From Funneliformis mosseae (lineage: Eukaryota; Glomeromycota; Glomeromycetes; Glomerales; Glomeraceae), in assembly GCA_910592005.1 (NCBI GenBank), contig CAJVPP010003927.1, forward strand, positions 1-10,447: 10,447 bases of DNA. Direction: 5' to 3'. Shown piece after piece: positions 1-8,038 of the stretch. The position numbers and the translations under genes were made by a program. Numbering within the stretch: position 1 is the stretch's first letter; each line of letters starts with the position of its first letter. The notes under the pieces were generated by a model. That model did no database searches. It was not told the DNA's origin and was given only the letters and a program-made list of their open reading frames with translations.

Positions 1-479
1 AGAATAACTTTAATTATTACAGTTTTTATAATTTACTAAGAAATTTTATGACTTTTATTAATAGTAAAGTGATTTAATTAGTTTGCAAATATATGAATTT
101 TAAGAAAATTTTTAAAAATTATTATAATAAAATTTTTAAAACTTAATTTTAAAAATTAAATTATTTAAAAACTTTATAATAAACTTAAATTTCTTCTAAT
201 AAAATTGATAAAATATATATTAAACTATATTTTTTATATAATAATTATATTTTTATTTTTAATTAAAAAATTAATACAATTTTTATATTCATAGACAAAT
301 TTGATTGCTTTACAGTTTAAAGGATAGTATTTAAAAAAATTTTTATAATTTGATTACTTTTATTAAATATTTATCTAAATATTATTAATTTATTAATTTA
401 TTAATTTATTTTTAATCGTATATAAGATATTTGATCATTATATTAAATATAAAAATATTACAAATAATTAAAACTTCAA
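1..479. other. AT-rich stretch without genes
   Basis: Nearly pure A/T sequence with stops in all frames and no protein similarity that I can read. The only structure is a short tandem repeat at 384-407, three exact copies of ATTAATTT. I see no promoter or gene remnant. Confidence 0.7.
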
Positions 480-620
480 ATTAGGTCAAGTTAATCTGTT
501 TACTTGACCTGATCTAATCTGAAAATTTAGGTTAGGTCAGTAAATTTTTAAATTAATATTAGATCAGGTCAAAAGGTCAACCTAATCTGATATGACCTAA
601 TAAAATTCAAGTCAACTAAT
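480..620. repeat. Left palindromic module (GACCTGATC words)
   Basis: TTGACCTGATCTAAT at 504-518 has an exact 15-bp inverted partner, ATTAGATCAGGTCAA, at 558-572, with a 39-nt spacer. Further degenerate copies of the same word in both orientations (GGTCAAG, GGTTAGGTCAG, GGTCAACCTAATCTG) fill the rest. The density of short forward and reversed copies suggests an array of protein-binding sites or a foldback end. Confidence 0.65.
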
Positions 621-1220
621 TATTTTTGAATGATAGTTTTATTATTCTTAAACAATAGTTTATTATTTTGAATGATGATTTTATTATCCTTAAATAATAT
701 TTTTATTATTCTTAAATAATGTTTTTATCATTTTTAAATAATGTTTTTATCATTTTTAAATAATAATTTTATCATTTATTTATCATTTATTTAAAATAAT
801 TATTATTATTCTTGAATAATAGTTTTATCATTTGTAAATAATATTTTATCATTTAATTAAAACCATTCATTATTATTTTTAAATAATAGGTTATCATTTT
901 TGAATAATATTTTTATTATCCTTAATAATGTTTTTATTGTTTAATTAAAATAATTTGTTATCATTTTTAAACAATATTTTTATCATCTTTGAGTATTAGT
1001 TTTATCATTTATAAATAATATTTTATCATTCAATTAGAATGATTTATCATTATTCTTAAACAATAGGTTTATTATTTTTGAACAATAGTTTTATCATTCT
1101 TAAATAATGATTTTATCATTTTTGAATAATAGTTTTATTATTTTTAAATAATATTTTTATTGTCTTGAATGATAGATTTATCATTTGTAAATAATATTTT
1201 TATTATTCAATTAAAATAAT
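621..1220. repeat. Degenerate 22-bp minisatellite, roughly two dozen units
   Basis: The basic unit is close to TTTTTATCATTTTTAAATAATG, clearest at 715-770 where consecutive copies are nearly identical. Units contain ATYATT, about four bases, then AATAAT, a short hairpin. Longer spacers of the form TTTAATTAAAATAATT interrupt the array near 790, 856, 939, 1030 and 1207, giving a loose higher-order period of three to four units. No coding potential. Confidence 0.75.
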
Positions 1221-1345
1221 TTAGTTAGATTAAGTCAAGTCAAATGAAAATTAAAATCAGATTAAATTTTGTTTAATCTGACTTGATCTTTTTAATTTAA
1301 ATAACTTGATTGATCTAATCTCTCTGATCTGTTCAGAGCTTCATA
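1221..1345. repeat. Right palindromic module (nested hairpin)
   Basis: CAGATTAAA (1258-1266) and TTTAATCTG (1272-1280) form a perfect 9-bp stem with a 5-nt loop. An outer pair, TCAAGTC (1235-1241) and GACTTGA (1280-1286), nests around it. The words AAGTCAAGTC, GACTTGATC and TGATCTAATCT match the vocabulary of the left module, which ties the two flanks together. Confidence 0.55.
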
Positions 1346-1849
1346 AATAATATTTTTAGTTTAAAAATTTTTTTAATTTTTCAGATTAATTAATAATAAT
1401 AAAATATAGTATTGTATAATATAAAATAATAAATATTAATTTAAATTATATAATTACTATTAAAGATAATATTATAACTAATTTAATTATTATGATGCTT
1501 ATTTATTATTAAATGTAACTAGTTATAATGTTATTTTTAAATTCTATATTAATTTTAATATTATATAACTTTATATAATAAATTTAAATATATTATATAA
1601 TTATATTTTATAATTTATATTTATTAAGAAATATTATTTAATTATATTTTATATATTTTATAAGTTGATTGTGAAAAAAAAATTAAATTTCAAAAACTTT
1701 TTAATAAAATTAAGATTTTATTGCATTTTAGTTTTAATATTATTAAATTAAAAATGCATTAAATTCTTAATTTTAATTAAAAAATTTTAAATTTGATTTT
1801 TCTAGAAAATCTTTTATATAAAAATTATTTATTATTAAAAATTTCTTAT
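1346..1849. other. AT-rich stretch without genes
   Basis: A/T-dominated sequence with no open frame, no recognisable relic and no ordered repeat apart from simple A/T runs. Confidence 0.65.
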
Positions 1850-2262
1850 ATATTATCACCAGATCCATTTCGTTTATCTTAATGTCTAAGTTAAAAGGCT
1901 ACAGCAGCTAATTCTATACATTGAAGTTTCTGACCTTAGAATTTTCTCTGAGTCCTACAGATTCATTATACTTGAATCAATTTGGCAATTTATCATGTCT
2001 TAGAATTTAAGATATATTAGTTAAACTTATAATGACGAACTCAATAGCAAGTTAGTATAGGGTATCATAACAATTCTAGACGAGGGATAACATTGAAGGA
2101 AAAAGTAGTTTGTATAGATTTAAACTGATTCCTTTATTTATAACTTGAAACTCGCAAAAGAGTTAATAAACTTGTAAAAGAATTAATTTACAACTTAAGC
2201 AAAAGTTATTCTATTTATACAAAATTAATTTGTATGGCTAACTACTTGCTACACTATAAATT
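1850..2262 (-). mobile_element. Possible degenerate LTR-retrotransposon fragment
   Basis: Composition becomes clearly less AT-biased here. The segment 2094-2253, read on the minus strand, starts TGTAGC and ends CCTTCA (TG...CA limits), about 160 bp, with TATAAATAG near its start (TATA-like, plus 2211-2219) and AATAAA further in, as in a short LTR. Beyond it, at 2063-2072, GGTATCATAA (plus) loosely resembles an initiator-tRNA-type primer-binding site, but in the opposite orientation to the TATA box, so the polarity is unresolved. No target duplication and no readable gag, protease or reverse transcriptase is present. Confidence 0.3.
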
Positions 2263-2462
2263 AATTAAATTTAAATATATGTTTCAATAAAAATATACTT
2301 AAATGTAATAAAATAATAAAAATAATATAAACTATAAAAGTAATAAAAGAAATAAAATAAATTATAGACGTTAAAGAAATTACAGGTAAAATAAAGTAAA
2401 CAGAATAAATAGACTATATAGGAAATACAGAAGAAACAGAGAAACAGATGAAACAGAAATTA

Positions 2463-2575
2463 TTGTTGATCACTATTTTGCGTAGCAGTGATATCACCTA
2501 ATGTGAGATCATTATTGATTGACAGATCCCATGTGATATTTGAAGTTGTAATTTTTTCTGTTAACAATATACATA
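2463..2575. repeat. GC-richer palindromic island
   Basis: An island of mixed composition in A/T sequence. ATCACT (2469-2474) pairs with AGTGAT (2487-2492), and GTGATATCAC (2488-2497) is a perfect 10-bp palindrome overlapping it. The segment runs from TGTTGATC to TGTTAACA. It is probably a MITE or LTR fragment; I do not recognise the family. Confidence 0.35.
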
Positions 2576-3187
2576 ATAAATTATAAATAAATTTACTATA
2601 AATTCTTTTATAATAGTTTATTTATATATAAAAGAAAATATTAATAAATATATATATTTAATCTAAAATATTTGGATTATTATTATATATAATAAATAAT
2701 TTAAAATTAAATTAAATATAACTGCTTTATATAATAAAATATGTAAATAAATATGATTAAAATTATTTTTCTAAATTTATTTTAGATTTGACAAAATATT
2801 TAAACTTTAGTTTTCCTAATATTTTACATTTTTATAAGTTTTGATATAGTTTTACCTTTCTTGAGTTTCATAGATTTTTTAATAAAATTTTAATAAAATT
2901 TTGCTACAGTATATAACACTTAAAGACTGAAATCACATGATTGATCTTATTTCAAAAATTTTAAAAATTACGTGATTATTATAATCTATATTATGTGATC
3001 AATATAAATCATATGATAATATAATTCATATGTGCTAAATAAAATAGTAATAAAGATAAATTTTAATAATAAATTTCAATAATTAAGTTTTATATATGAT
3101 TATTAGATAAATTTAATTTAAGTTTAACATATAATTTATTGATAAATTTGATTTAATGCATATATGCTACAGAATTTATTAATTTTA
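2576..3187. other. AT-rich spacer with a cluster of CACATG/ATCATATGAT palindromes
   Basis: No coding signal. Between about 2932 and 3035 there is a run of related short palindromic words (TCACATGAT, TACGTGATT, TATGTGATC and the perfect palindrome ATCATATGAT), just beyond the 3' end of the DDE transposase relic. They could be remains of that element's terminal region, but no matching copy is clear on the other side of the gene. Confidence 0.4.
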
Positions 3188-4890
3188 TTACTTTTTCTCA
3201 CAACTCTTTTCTTTTATAAATGCAGTTAAATCATCTTATAAAATACGCCTATGTGATTTAAATTTTTTACATATATATTCAGTTAACTTTCTTGTTAATC
3301 TTTTATAATATAATTGTATGTATCTTCATAATTTTCAAGTATACTTCCTAATTGTAGTAATATTCACTGAATCAAGTGCTTGCAAAACAGTTTCTTGCAA
3401 GTTAATTTATGTAAAATCACAATGATCTCTTGCATAATACTTGGCTACATTCTAATACATTTCAATAAAATTAAGTTCACAATGAAACTTCAGATAGAAA
3501 ACATATAAATGACCTGCATTTTCAATCAATTCTATAATAGCTGACTTTTGCATTACAAAATCTAGTTGAGATGCTATAATCTTCTTTGCATAACAATTAA
3601 CTCTTAAAGATTCTTTTTTTTTGTATTTTAAACATTCTAAATTTAATTCTTCCTTTCATAAATCCTTTCTTGTAATATTTTTTTTATTCCTTTTAGTTTT
3701 TCTTACAAGGTAAGATCAGAATAATCTTCTAAAAACACCATTTACTGGATTATTTCTCATCTATCTTTATTAATAAAAGATATTAATCTCATAATTGGTT
3801 GTTTTCCCCCAAGATCCAAATTTATCCTTACTACAACAAAGGCATCTTTGACATATGCTGCATAGTTCATACTATTATCAAAAGCAAAAACAACTATTGC
3901 ATTGGGAAATTTTGCCTCAAAAATAGGAATTGTTTTAGATTTAATCTGCTCTAACAAATGCTTAAAGGTCTAGTAATCTTCCTGATTTTTATTAAGTAAA
4001 AGATAATAATAGGCTTCTATAAAAATATTTGGATTTTTTTCTATTTCTTCTTTACTAAGTTTCAATTGATCATAAACTTCTGAAAGAAATTCATTCATCA
4101 TAATCGATCTTCTATTTCCCTTTTTTCGCAATGACATTTCACCATCATCAACCTAAATTCTTTTTTTTTTCATCATTTGCATAGAAGATACACTCATCAT
4201 AAGTAATAAGAATTAATACTCATTCATTTAGTTTAAGTACTGATAGAATAACTTCTATTTTCTCTCCTTCATATCTAGCTATTTGTTGTTCTAATTCTTT
4301 CATAATTTTTAAAAATTCTTTCTGATATATAACAACATTCTCTTATTCATATTTATCAAAATAGATATCCTTCTAATATTCTTCAAACCAGTATCCTAAG
4401 ATATGCAATCATCTTTCAGCAGTTCTTATGCTGATTGTTTTTCAGGTTTCTATACATTTAGGCAAAATAAAATCCTCAATATATTATTTAAAATGAACTA
4501 CGTTAATACCATTTGAACCTAATTCTTATTGTAACTATTATCACAACCTTAATGCAATATCTTCATCATCAATAAGTTGATGATATTTTTGATGCTTTCT
4601 ATGACACGAAACTGGAAATGATTGGTAATTTAAGTAAAATTTGACCATAGAACAGATCCATTTAGCAGTATATGGATTTAAAATAATATAAACTATTTGT
4701 GTTACTTCTTCACTAGCTTTCATTTTTTTATTGCCATTATTTATCCATATAAGATATTCATAGATAGTATGCTGTCTGTTATATTTAAAGACTGTTAGCA
4801 TTTTTCTATTCTTAATAAGATCATCTTGAAGTTGTGCAATTCTTTCACAAAATATTGAATTTTTATTTGTTTTTGACAAAGATTTAAGTA
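3188..4890 (-). pseudogene. DDE transposase-like pseudogene (Tc1/mariner-like fold), multiply broken
   Basis: Read on the minus strand, a transposase-like protein can be followed almost continuously through several frames. In order: an N-terminal coiled-coil-like piece (IAQLQDDLIKNR, near 4840), a helix-turn-helix-like region (KASEEVTQIVYI then YTAKWICSM), LIDDEDIALRL (near 4550), the first catalytic Asp in TYDECIFYAND (near 4197), the second in VFAFDNSMNYAAY (near 3878) and the Glu in HCELNFIEMY (near 3462), followed by FKSHRRI close to the final stop at 3188. The three acidic residues and their contexts fit a DDE nuclease; CELNFIEMYW recalls the DLNPIE block of Tc1/mariner enzymes. I recognise this as a family very common in mycorrhizal-fungus genomes, from memory. 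At least three frameshifts occur (ten A's on the minus strand near 4161-4170 and others near 3665-3580), plus many in-frame stops. Seven stops replace conserved Trp (plus positions near 4410, 4154, 3971, 3657, 3453, 3408, 3327). The longest intact piece is 3757-3957. The N-terminal limit is uncertain; the open frame runs on to 5173 through a low-complexity repeat. Not functional. Confidence 0.8.
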
Positions 4891-4910
4891 GTACAGGTAA
4901 TACTAATAAT

Positions 4911-5060
4911 AAAAAAGAAGATAGTGATGAAAACGAAAAAGAAGATGGTAATAGATATAAAAAAGAAGATGGTGATAGTGACGAAAAAGAAGGTGACAGA
5001 AGCAGAAAAGAAGATGATAATAGAGATGAAAAAGAAGATGGTGATAGAAAAGGAGATGAC
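4911..5060. repeat. 24-bp minisatellite (acidic/lysine-rich on plus, Ser/Leu-rich on minus)
   Basis: GAAGAT or GAAGGT recurs at 4917, 4941, 4965, 4989, 5010 and 5034, a 24-bp period with one 21-bp step, so length changes stay in multiples of three. On the plus strand the frame from 4830 to 5138 is stop-free for 103 codons and reads as octapeptides of the type EKEDGDSD, but has no ATG. On the minus strand the same bases extend the transposase frame as SSFLLLSP-like octads. It may be a low-complexity N-terminal extension of the transposase ORF or a repeat that expanded beside it. Stop-free frames here are partly a by-product of purine-rich composition. Confidence 0.65.
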
Positions 5061-5173
5061 AATAGTAATAGTAATAGCGATGATGATAAAAATGGTAATG
5101 ATAATAGAACAGGAGAACTTTTAGTAAATTTACTGATATAACTATTTGAAGATACTGAAAATTTGAACAACAC

Positions 5174-5789
5174 AAAAGAACCACCAGCAGATCTACTGCT
5201 ACTCCAAAAACTAGTAATTTTAGATATTCCTTTAAAAGTATTGGCAAGTATACTAAAAGTATCAAACTTATGATAATAAGTTATTTTTAGTATTCCTTTT
5301 CTTATTCTTTTATTTTTTTTAGAGTTATTCTATATAAGAGCTATTACAAATAAACACATTTATATCTTTTCTTTTAATTCAATTCCTTTCTCTTTCTTCT
5401 TAATGGACTCTATATTTTTGTTAGTCTTAGTTTTTCCTTTTTATCAAATGACAATTATTTTCGCTTATTGTATTCTTGAAGTCTAATAAATTTTATTTTT
5501 ACTTGCAACATTTTAAAATACTTTTTTCACCAAAAATCCAAAAAACGTGACTTTCTATTAACTAATTAAATTTTACGTGTAATTTTATTAACTTTTTATT
5601 AGCTAATATTAAGATTAAGTCATATATTTGTCTTACTGGATACTAATTATATGAAAAAGAGGTATTTTTAACTTGATATAAGTCGGAAATAAGCAATTAT
5701 CTTAAAAAAAAGAGACTGACAATTTGTAATAAATTAACTTAACTTCAAAATAATAGTTTCCTTTTTTTGATATTATTTTTGTATTATTT
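5174..5789. other. AT-rich spacer upstream of the DDE pseudogene
   Basis: No supported gene. A minus-strand frame continues upstream of 5173 to a stop near 5330 (readable pieces KFDTFSILANTFKG and SSSRSAGGSF), and the plus strand at 5142-5270 has a 43-codon open piece (PPADLLLLQKLVILDIPLKV). The two are antisense to each other and I recognise neither. From about 5500 on there is only A/T-rich sequence. Confidence 0.5.
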
Positions 5790-5797
5790 TTTATAAC
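5790..5797. repeat. Target-site duplication, left copy (TTTATAAC)
   Basis: Exact 8-bp direct repeat immediately outside the left terminal inverted repeat, identical to 6545-6552. Eight bases is the duplication length produced by hAT transposases. Confidence 0.75.
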
Positions 5798-5814
5798 TAA
5801 AGTTCTGCATAAGC
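5798..5814 (+). repeat. Left terminal inverted repeat of the hAT MITE
   Basis: Pairs with 6528-6544 at 14 of 17 bases and directly abuts the TTTATAAC duplication. Confidence 0.78.
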
Positions 5815-5935
5815 CGGCTTGGCTTGGATTGCCACCAGCTCGAGCCGAGCTACTTTTTTTTTGGCTCAGCTCAGCTCAGCTTATGGAGATTAATTAATAA
5901 GCCAAGCCAAGCCAATGCGGCTTGCAAGCTGACTC
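5815..5935. repeat. Left subterminal GC-rich foldback of the MITE
   Basis: GGCTTGGCTTGG and AGCTCGAGCCGAGCT are followed, after a T run, by the largely complementary GGCTCAGCTCAGCTCAGC, so the segment can fold back on itself. At about 5878-5900 a right-end-like CAGCTTATGGAG is followed within ten bases by a left-end-like ATAAGCCAAGCC, as if two element ends met inside. Repeated subterminal words are typical transposase-binding arrays. Confidence 0.6.
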
Positions 5936-5970
5936 ATTCAGCTTGCATTTATATTTAGAAATGAAAAACT

Positions 5971-6397
5971 GTCAATAAAAACGTTTCTCATAAAGAGAAA
6001 TATTCCCAGAATGATTCCCTTCGAGAGGAACATTTCCAGAACGATTCTCTTTGAGAGAAACATTTCCAAAATGATTCCCTTCAAGAGAATTGTTTCTGGA
6101 GCGAATTCCATAAAGGTTTTCACTTTTAGAACGATTTCTTTAAAGGATTTCACTTCCAAAACGATTTTCTTGAAAGATTTCGCTTCCAGAATGATTTCCT
6201 TGAAGGATTTCGCTTTCAGAGCGATTTTTTTTAAGAAAACGTCCCAGATGCATTTTCTTTAAAGGAAACATTACCAGGGTTGTTTTTTTCAAAGGAAACG
6301 TTACTAGAACAATTTTTATTAAAAGAAAACGTTACTAGAGCCATTTTTCTTCAAAGAAAAACTGCCTTTAGAATTATTTTCTTCAAAAAAGAAAATA
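5971..6397. repeat. 30-bp minisatellite with a hairpin in each unit (about 14 copies)
   Basis: Units begin every 30 bases (6001, 6031, 6061 ... 6331) around a core like CTTCCAGAACGATTTCCTTGAAGGATTTCG. Most units hold a short inverted repeat whose sequence differs from unit to unit while the arms stay complementary: TTCTC/GAGAA in the 6031 unit, TCCTT/AAGGA in the 6181 unit, TTTTTCTT/AAGAAAAA at 6344-6361, TATTTTCTT/AAGAAAATA at 6375-6397. The period is divisible by three, so stop-free frames appear on both strands (minus 5938-6159, plus 6011-6262); these are by-products and not genes. Confidence 0.8.
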
Positions 6398-6399
6398 CA

Positions 6400-6527
6400 A
6401 GCCAACGAGCTGAGCTGCAACACGAGCTAAGTCACAGCATAAGCCAGCTTATCTAGCTCATGGCTCGTTTTATAGTGGCTCAAGCTGAGCCTAAATGAGC
6501 TGGTTCGTTTGGCTTTCAAGCGGCTCA
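6400..6527. repeat. Right subterminal GC-rich repeats of the MITE
   Basis: Clustered GAGCTGAGCTG, CACGAGCTAAG, CATAAGCCAGCTTATC, GGCTCAAGCTGAGCC and AAATGAGCTGG words mirror the left subterminal block in inverted orientation. GGCTCAAGCTGAGCC is itself an imperfect palindrome. Confidence 0.6.
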
Positions 6528-6544
6528 GCTTATGCGGAGCTCTA
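6528..6544 (-). repeat. Right terminal inverted repeat of the hAT MITE
   Basis: GCTTATGCGGAGCTCTA, the inverted partner of 5798-5814, with three transition differences. Confidence 0.78.
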
Positions 6545-6552
6545 TTTATAAC
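6545..6552. repeat. Target-site duplication, right copy (TTTATAAC)
   Basis: Exact duplicate of 5790-5797, abutting the right inverted repeat. Confidence 0.75.
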
Positions 6553-7809
6553 CTTTTAAAAATTAACAAATTTATTAAAATCTTTAAATGTCACACACTG
6601 TAAATTTTACCTTTTATTATTTAAATGACTTGCAAAAACTCTAAATTTTACTTAGTAACTTTAAATATAATAAATTTTTATAAAATATTTTTTAATTTTT
6701 TTAATTTTTAATATATGCTAAAAAATTATAATTTTTTTATCAAATTACTTTATTTTAAATATATTATAAATAAATTGCTATTATAAAATTTAAATTTTAA
6801 AATACAAAAAATTTAAAATAGTAATTAAAATTTTTAAAAAAATATGTTATTTATAATTAAAAATATTAATATATACTAAAATTTTATTTTATATAAATTT
6901 AGATATTAAATTTTTAATTTATTTTTTTAAATTAATAAATTTTTTTTTAACCTATAATAACTTTTAATCCTTATATAATTTGATTTATTGATTTTTTAAA
7001 TTTTTAAATTTTTAAATACAATCTAAAATATTATAATTTTAGTTAAAATAATCTAAATTAGTTAAAAATTTAATAGCTGAATTTAAGCTGTTTTTAATAT
7101 TGAATTATTTGTTTTTTAATTAATCTAAATCAATATTAATCAATTCTAATCAGATAAACAAATTAGTATTAATTCTGAACATAAATTTAATAATAAATTA
7201 GCTTAAATTAATTTTAATTTAGTATAATAAATATTATAACATTATTTAAATTTAATCAATATACAAATTATATTTTATATGTTTTAATAAAAAGCTTAAT
7301 TTCTACTTTTAAATAAGATATATAAATAAATCATGTAATATTATTTATATAAATTGATTAATTGTAAAGCTTAACTATTTATATGTTTTTTAATTTGCTA
7401 TATTTGTCATTTTTTATAATTTATTAAATTTAGCTAAGAATTTATTATTTATATATCTTTTAATTTATTTCTTTTATGAAAATTTAAAGTTTAATATATA
7501 ACATATTTTACTATTTTATATCTTTATAATAAAAAAATTAAATTTTATTTACAAAAAACACATTTACTTTTATTTTAAAAAATCCTTAAAAATGAGTTAT
7601 TAAATTTATTTAATTATTTTTAAATTTAATAAAAATTCAATTATGATTTGCAATAAGTATCAAAAATTTATTAATATTTATATTTATAATATTATAGTAA
7701 AAATAGAAAATAATATTTTAAATTATATTACTATTTGTTATAAAATCATAATAAAATGAAAAAAAACATTAAAAGTAATATAATAAAAAATATATTACTA
7801 TTATAATTA
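6553..7809. other. AT-rich stretch without genes
   Basis: About 1.25 kb of nearly pure A/T with stops in all frames, no relic I can read and no ordered repeat. The only change in composition comes at the LINE tail at the right edge. Confidence 0.7.
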
Positions 7810-7834
7810 ATTTATTTATTTATTTATTTTTTTT
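7810..7834 (-). repeat. 3' A-rich tail of the LINE
   Basis: On the minus strand the UTR ends ...CCGCACAT and is followed by eight A's and four AAAT units. Such tails mark the point where target-primed reverse transcription started. Confidence 0.65.
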
Positions 7835-7857
7835 ATGTGCGGTAGCTTTGCATAATC

Positions 7858-7863
7858 TTTATT
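7858..7863 (-). promoter_or_regulatory. Polyadenylation signal AATAAA of the LINE
   Basis: AATAAA on the minus strand lies about 23 nt before the A-rich tail, the usual spacing between signal and poly(A) site. Confidence 0.6.
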
Positions 7864-8038
7864 TAGAAGTAAAGTAAAATTTTACAAAATTACAAATTAT
7901 GAGATAGAAAGCACAAAAATTTCTATTTAGCAAAAGAACTAAATCAAAATCAACATTGCACTGTTTCACACTAACCTACCCAAGTATACTTAGAATAGGT
8001 TCAACTATTTAGTACAGAGGGACATAATTGCTACTGAT

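Larger units (their letters stand above)
480..1345. mobile_element. Composite palindromic/minisatellite repeat, probable non-autonomous DNA element
   Basis: Two modules rich in GACCTGATC/AATCTGA-type words (480-620 and 1221-1345) bracket a degenerate 22-bp minisatellite (about 621-1220). Both flanks contain perfect inverted repeats, and the whole block is richer in G and C than its surroundings. This is the layout expected of a MITE or foldback element whose subterminal repeats bind a transposase. I could not fix the ends: no convincing terminal inverted repeat or target-site duplication is visible (CTTCA occurs near both edges, but its flanks do not match). The organisation resembles the better-defined element at 5798-6544. 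Without ends it could also be a plain satellite locus. Confidence 0.4.
5798..6544. mobile_element. hAT-type MITE, 747 bp, with TIRs, 8-bp TSD and minisatellite core
   Basis: The left end TAAAGTTCTGCATAAGC (5798-5814) and the reverse complement of the right end, TAGAGCTCCGCATAAGC (6528-6544), match at 14 of 17 positions; all three differences are transitions. TTTATAAC flanks the element on both sides. TIRs starting TA(A/G)AG and an 8-bp duplication are the hallmarks of the hAT superfamily. Inside, GC-rich subterminal blocks of repeated GGCTTGG, GGCTCAGCTC and GAGCTGAG words lie at about 5815-5935 and 6400-6527, and a 30-bp hairpin minisatellite fills the middle. No transposase is encoded, so it would need one in trans. 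The hAT pseudogene at 9326-10447 belongs to the same superfamily, but nothing here shows it is the partner. The exact TSD implies a fairly recent insertion compared with the other relics. Confidence 0.82.

Noticed and set aside
621..1220. CRISPR-like array
   Set aside because: Units are directly adjacent and degenerate, without unique spacers of constant length, and the context is eukaryotic transposon sequence.
4903..5265. Open frames of 120 codons (minus) and 66 codons (plus) through the 24-bp repeat
   Set aside because: Low-complexity Tyr/His/Leu or Lys/Met strings produced by the purine-rich repeat in other frames; no domain or homologous pattern visible.
2932..5650. Terminal inverted repeats of the DDE element (CACATGATT/ACGTGATT words near 2940-2985 versus ACGTGACTTT and TTACGTG words near 5545-5580)
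   Set aside because: Only the short ACGTGA core is shared and the surrounding bases do not align, so the ends of this element remain undefined.
5938..6262. Open frames of 73 and 83 codons on opposite strands
   Set aside because: Both are translations of the 30-bp minisatellite, which stays open because the period is divisible by three. They overlap antisense and encode only repeated decapeptides.
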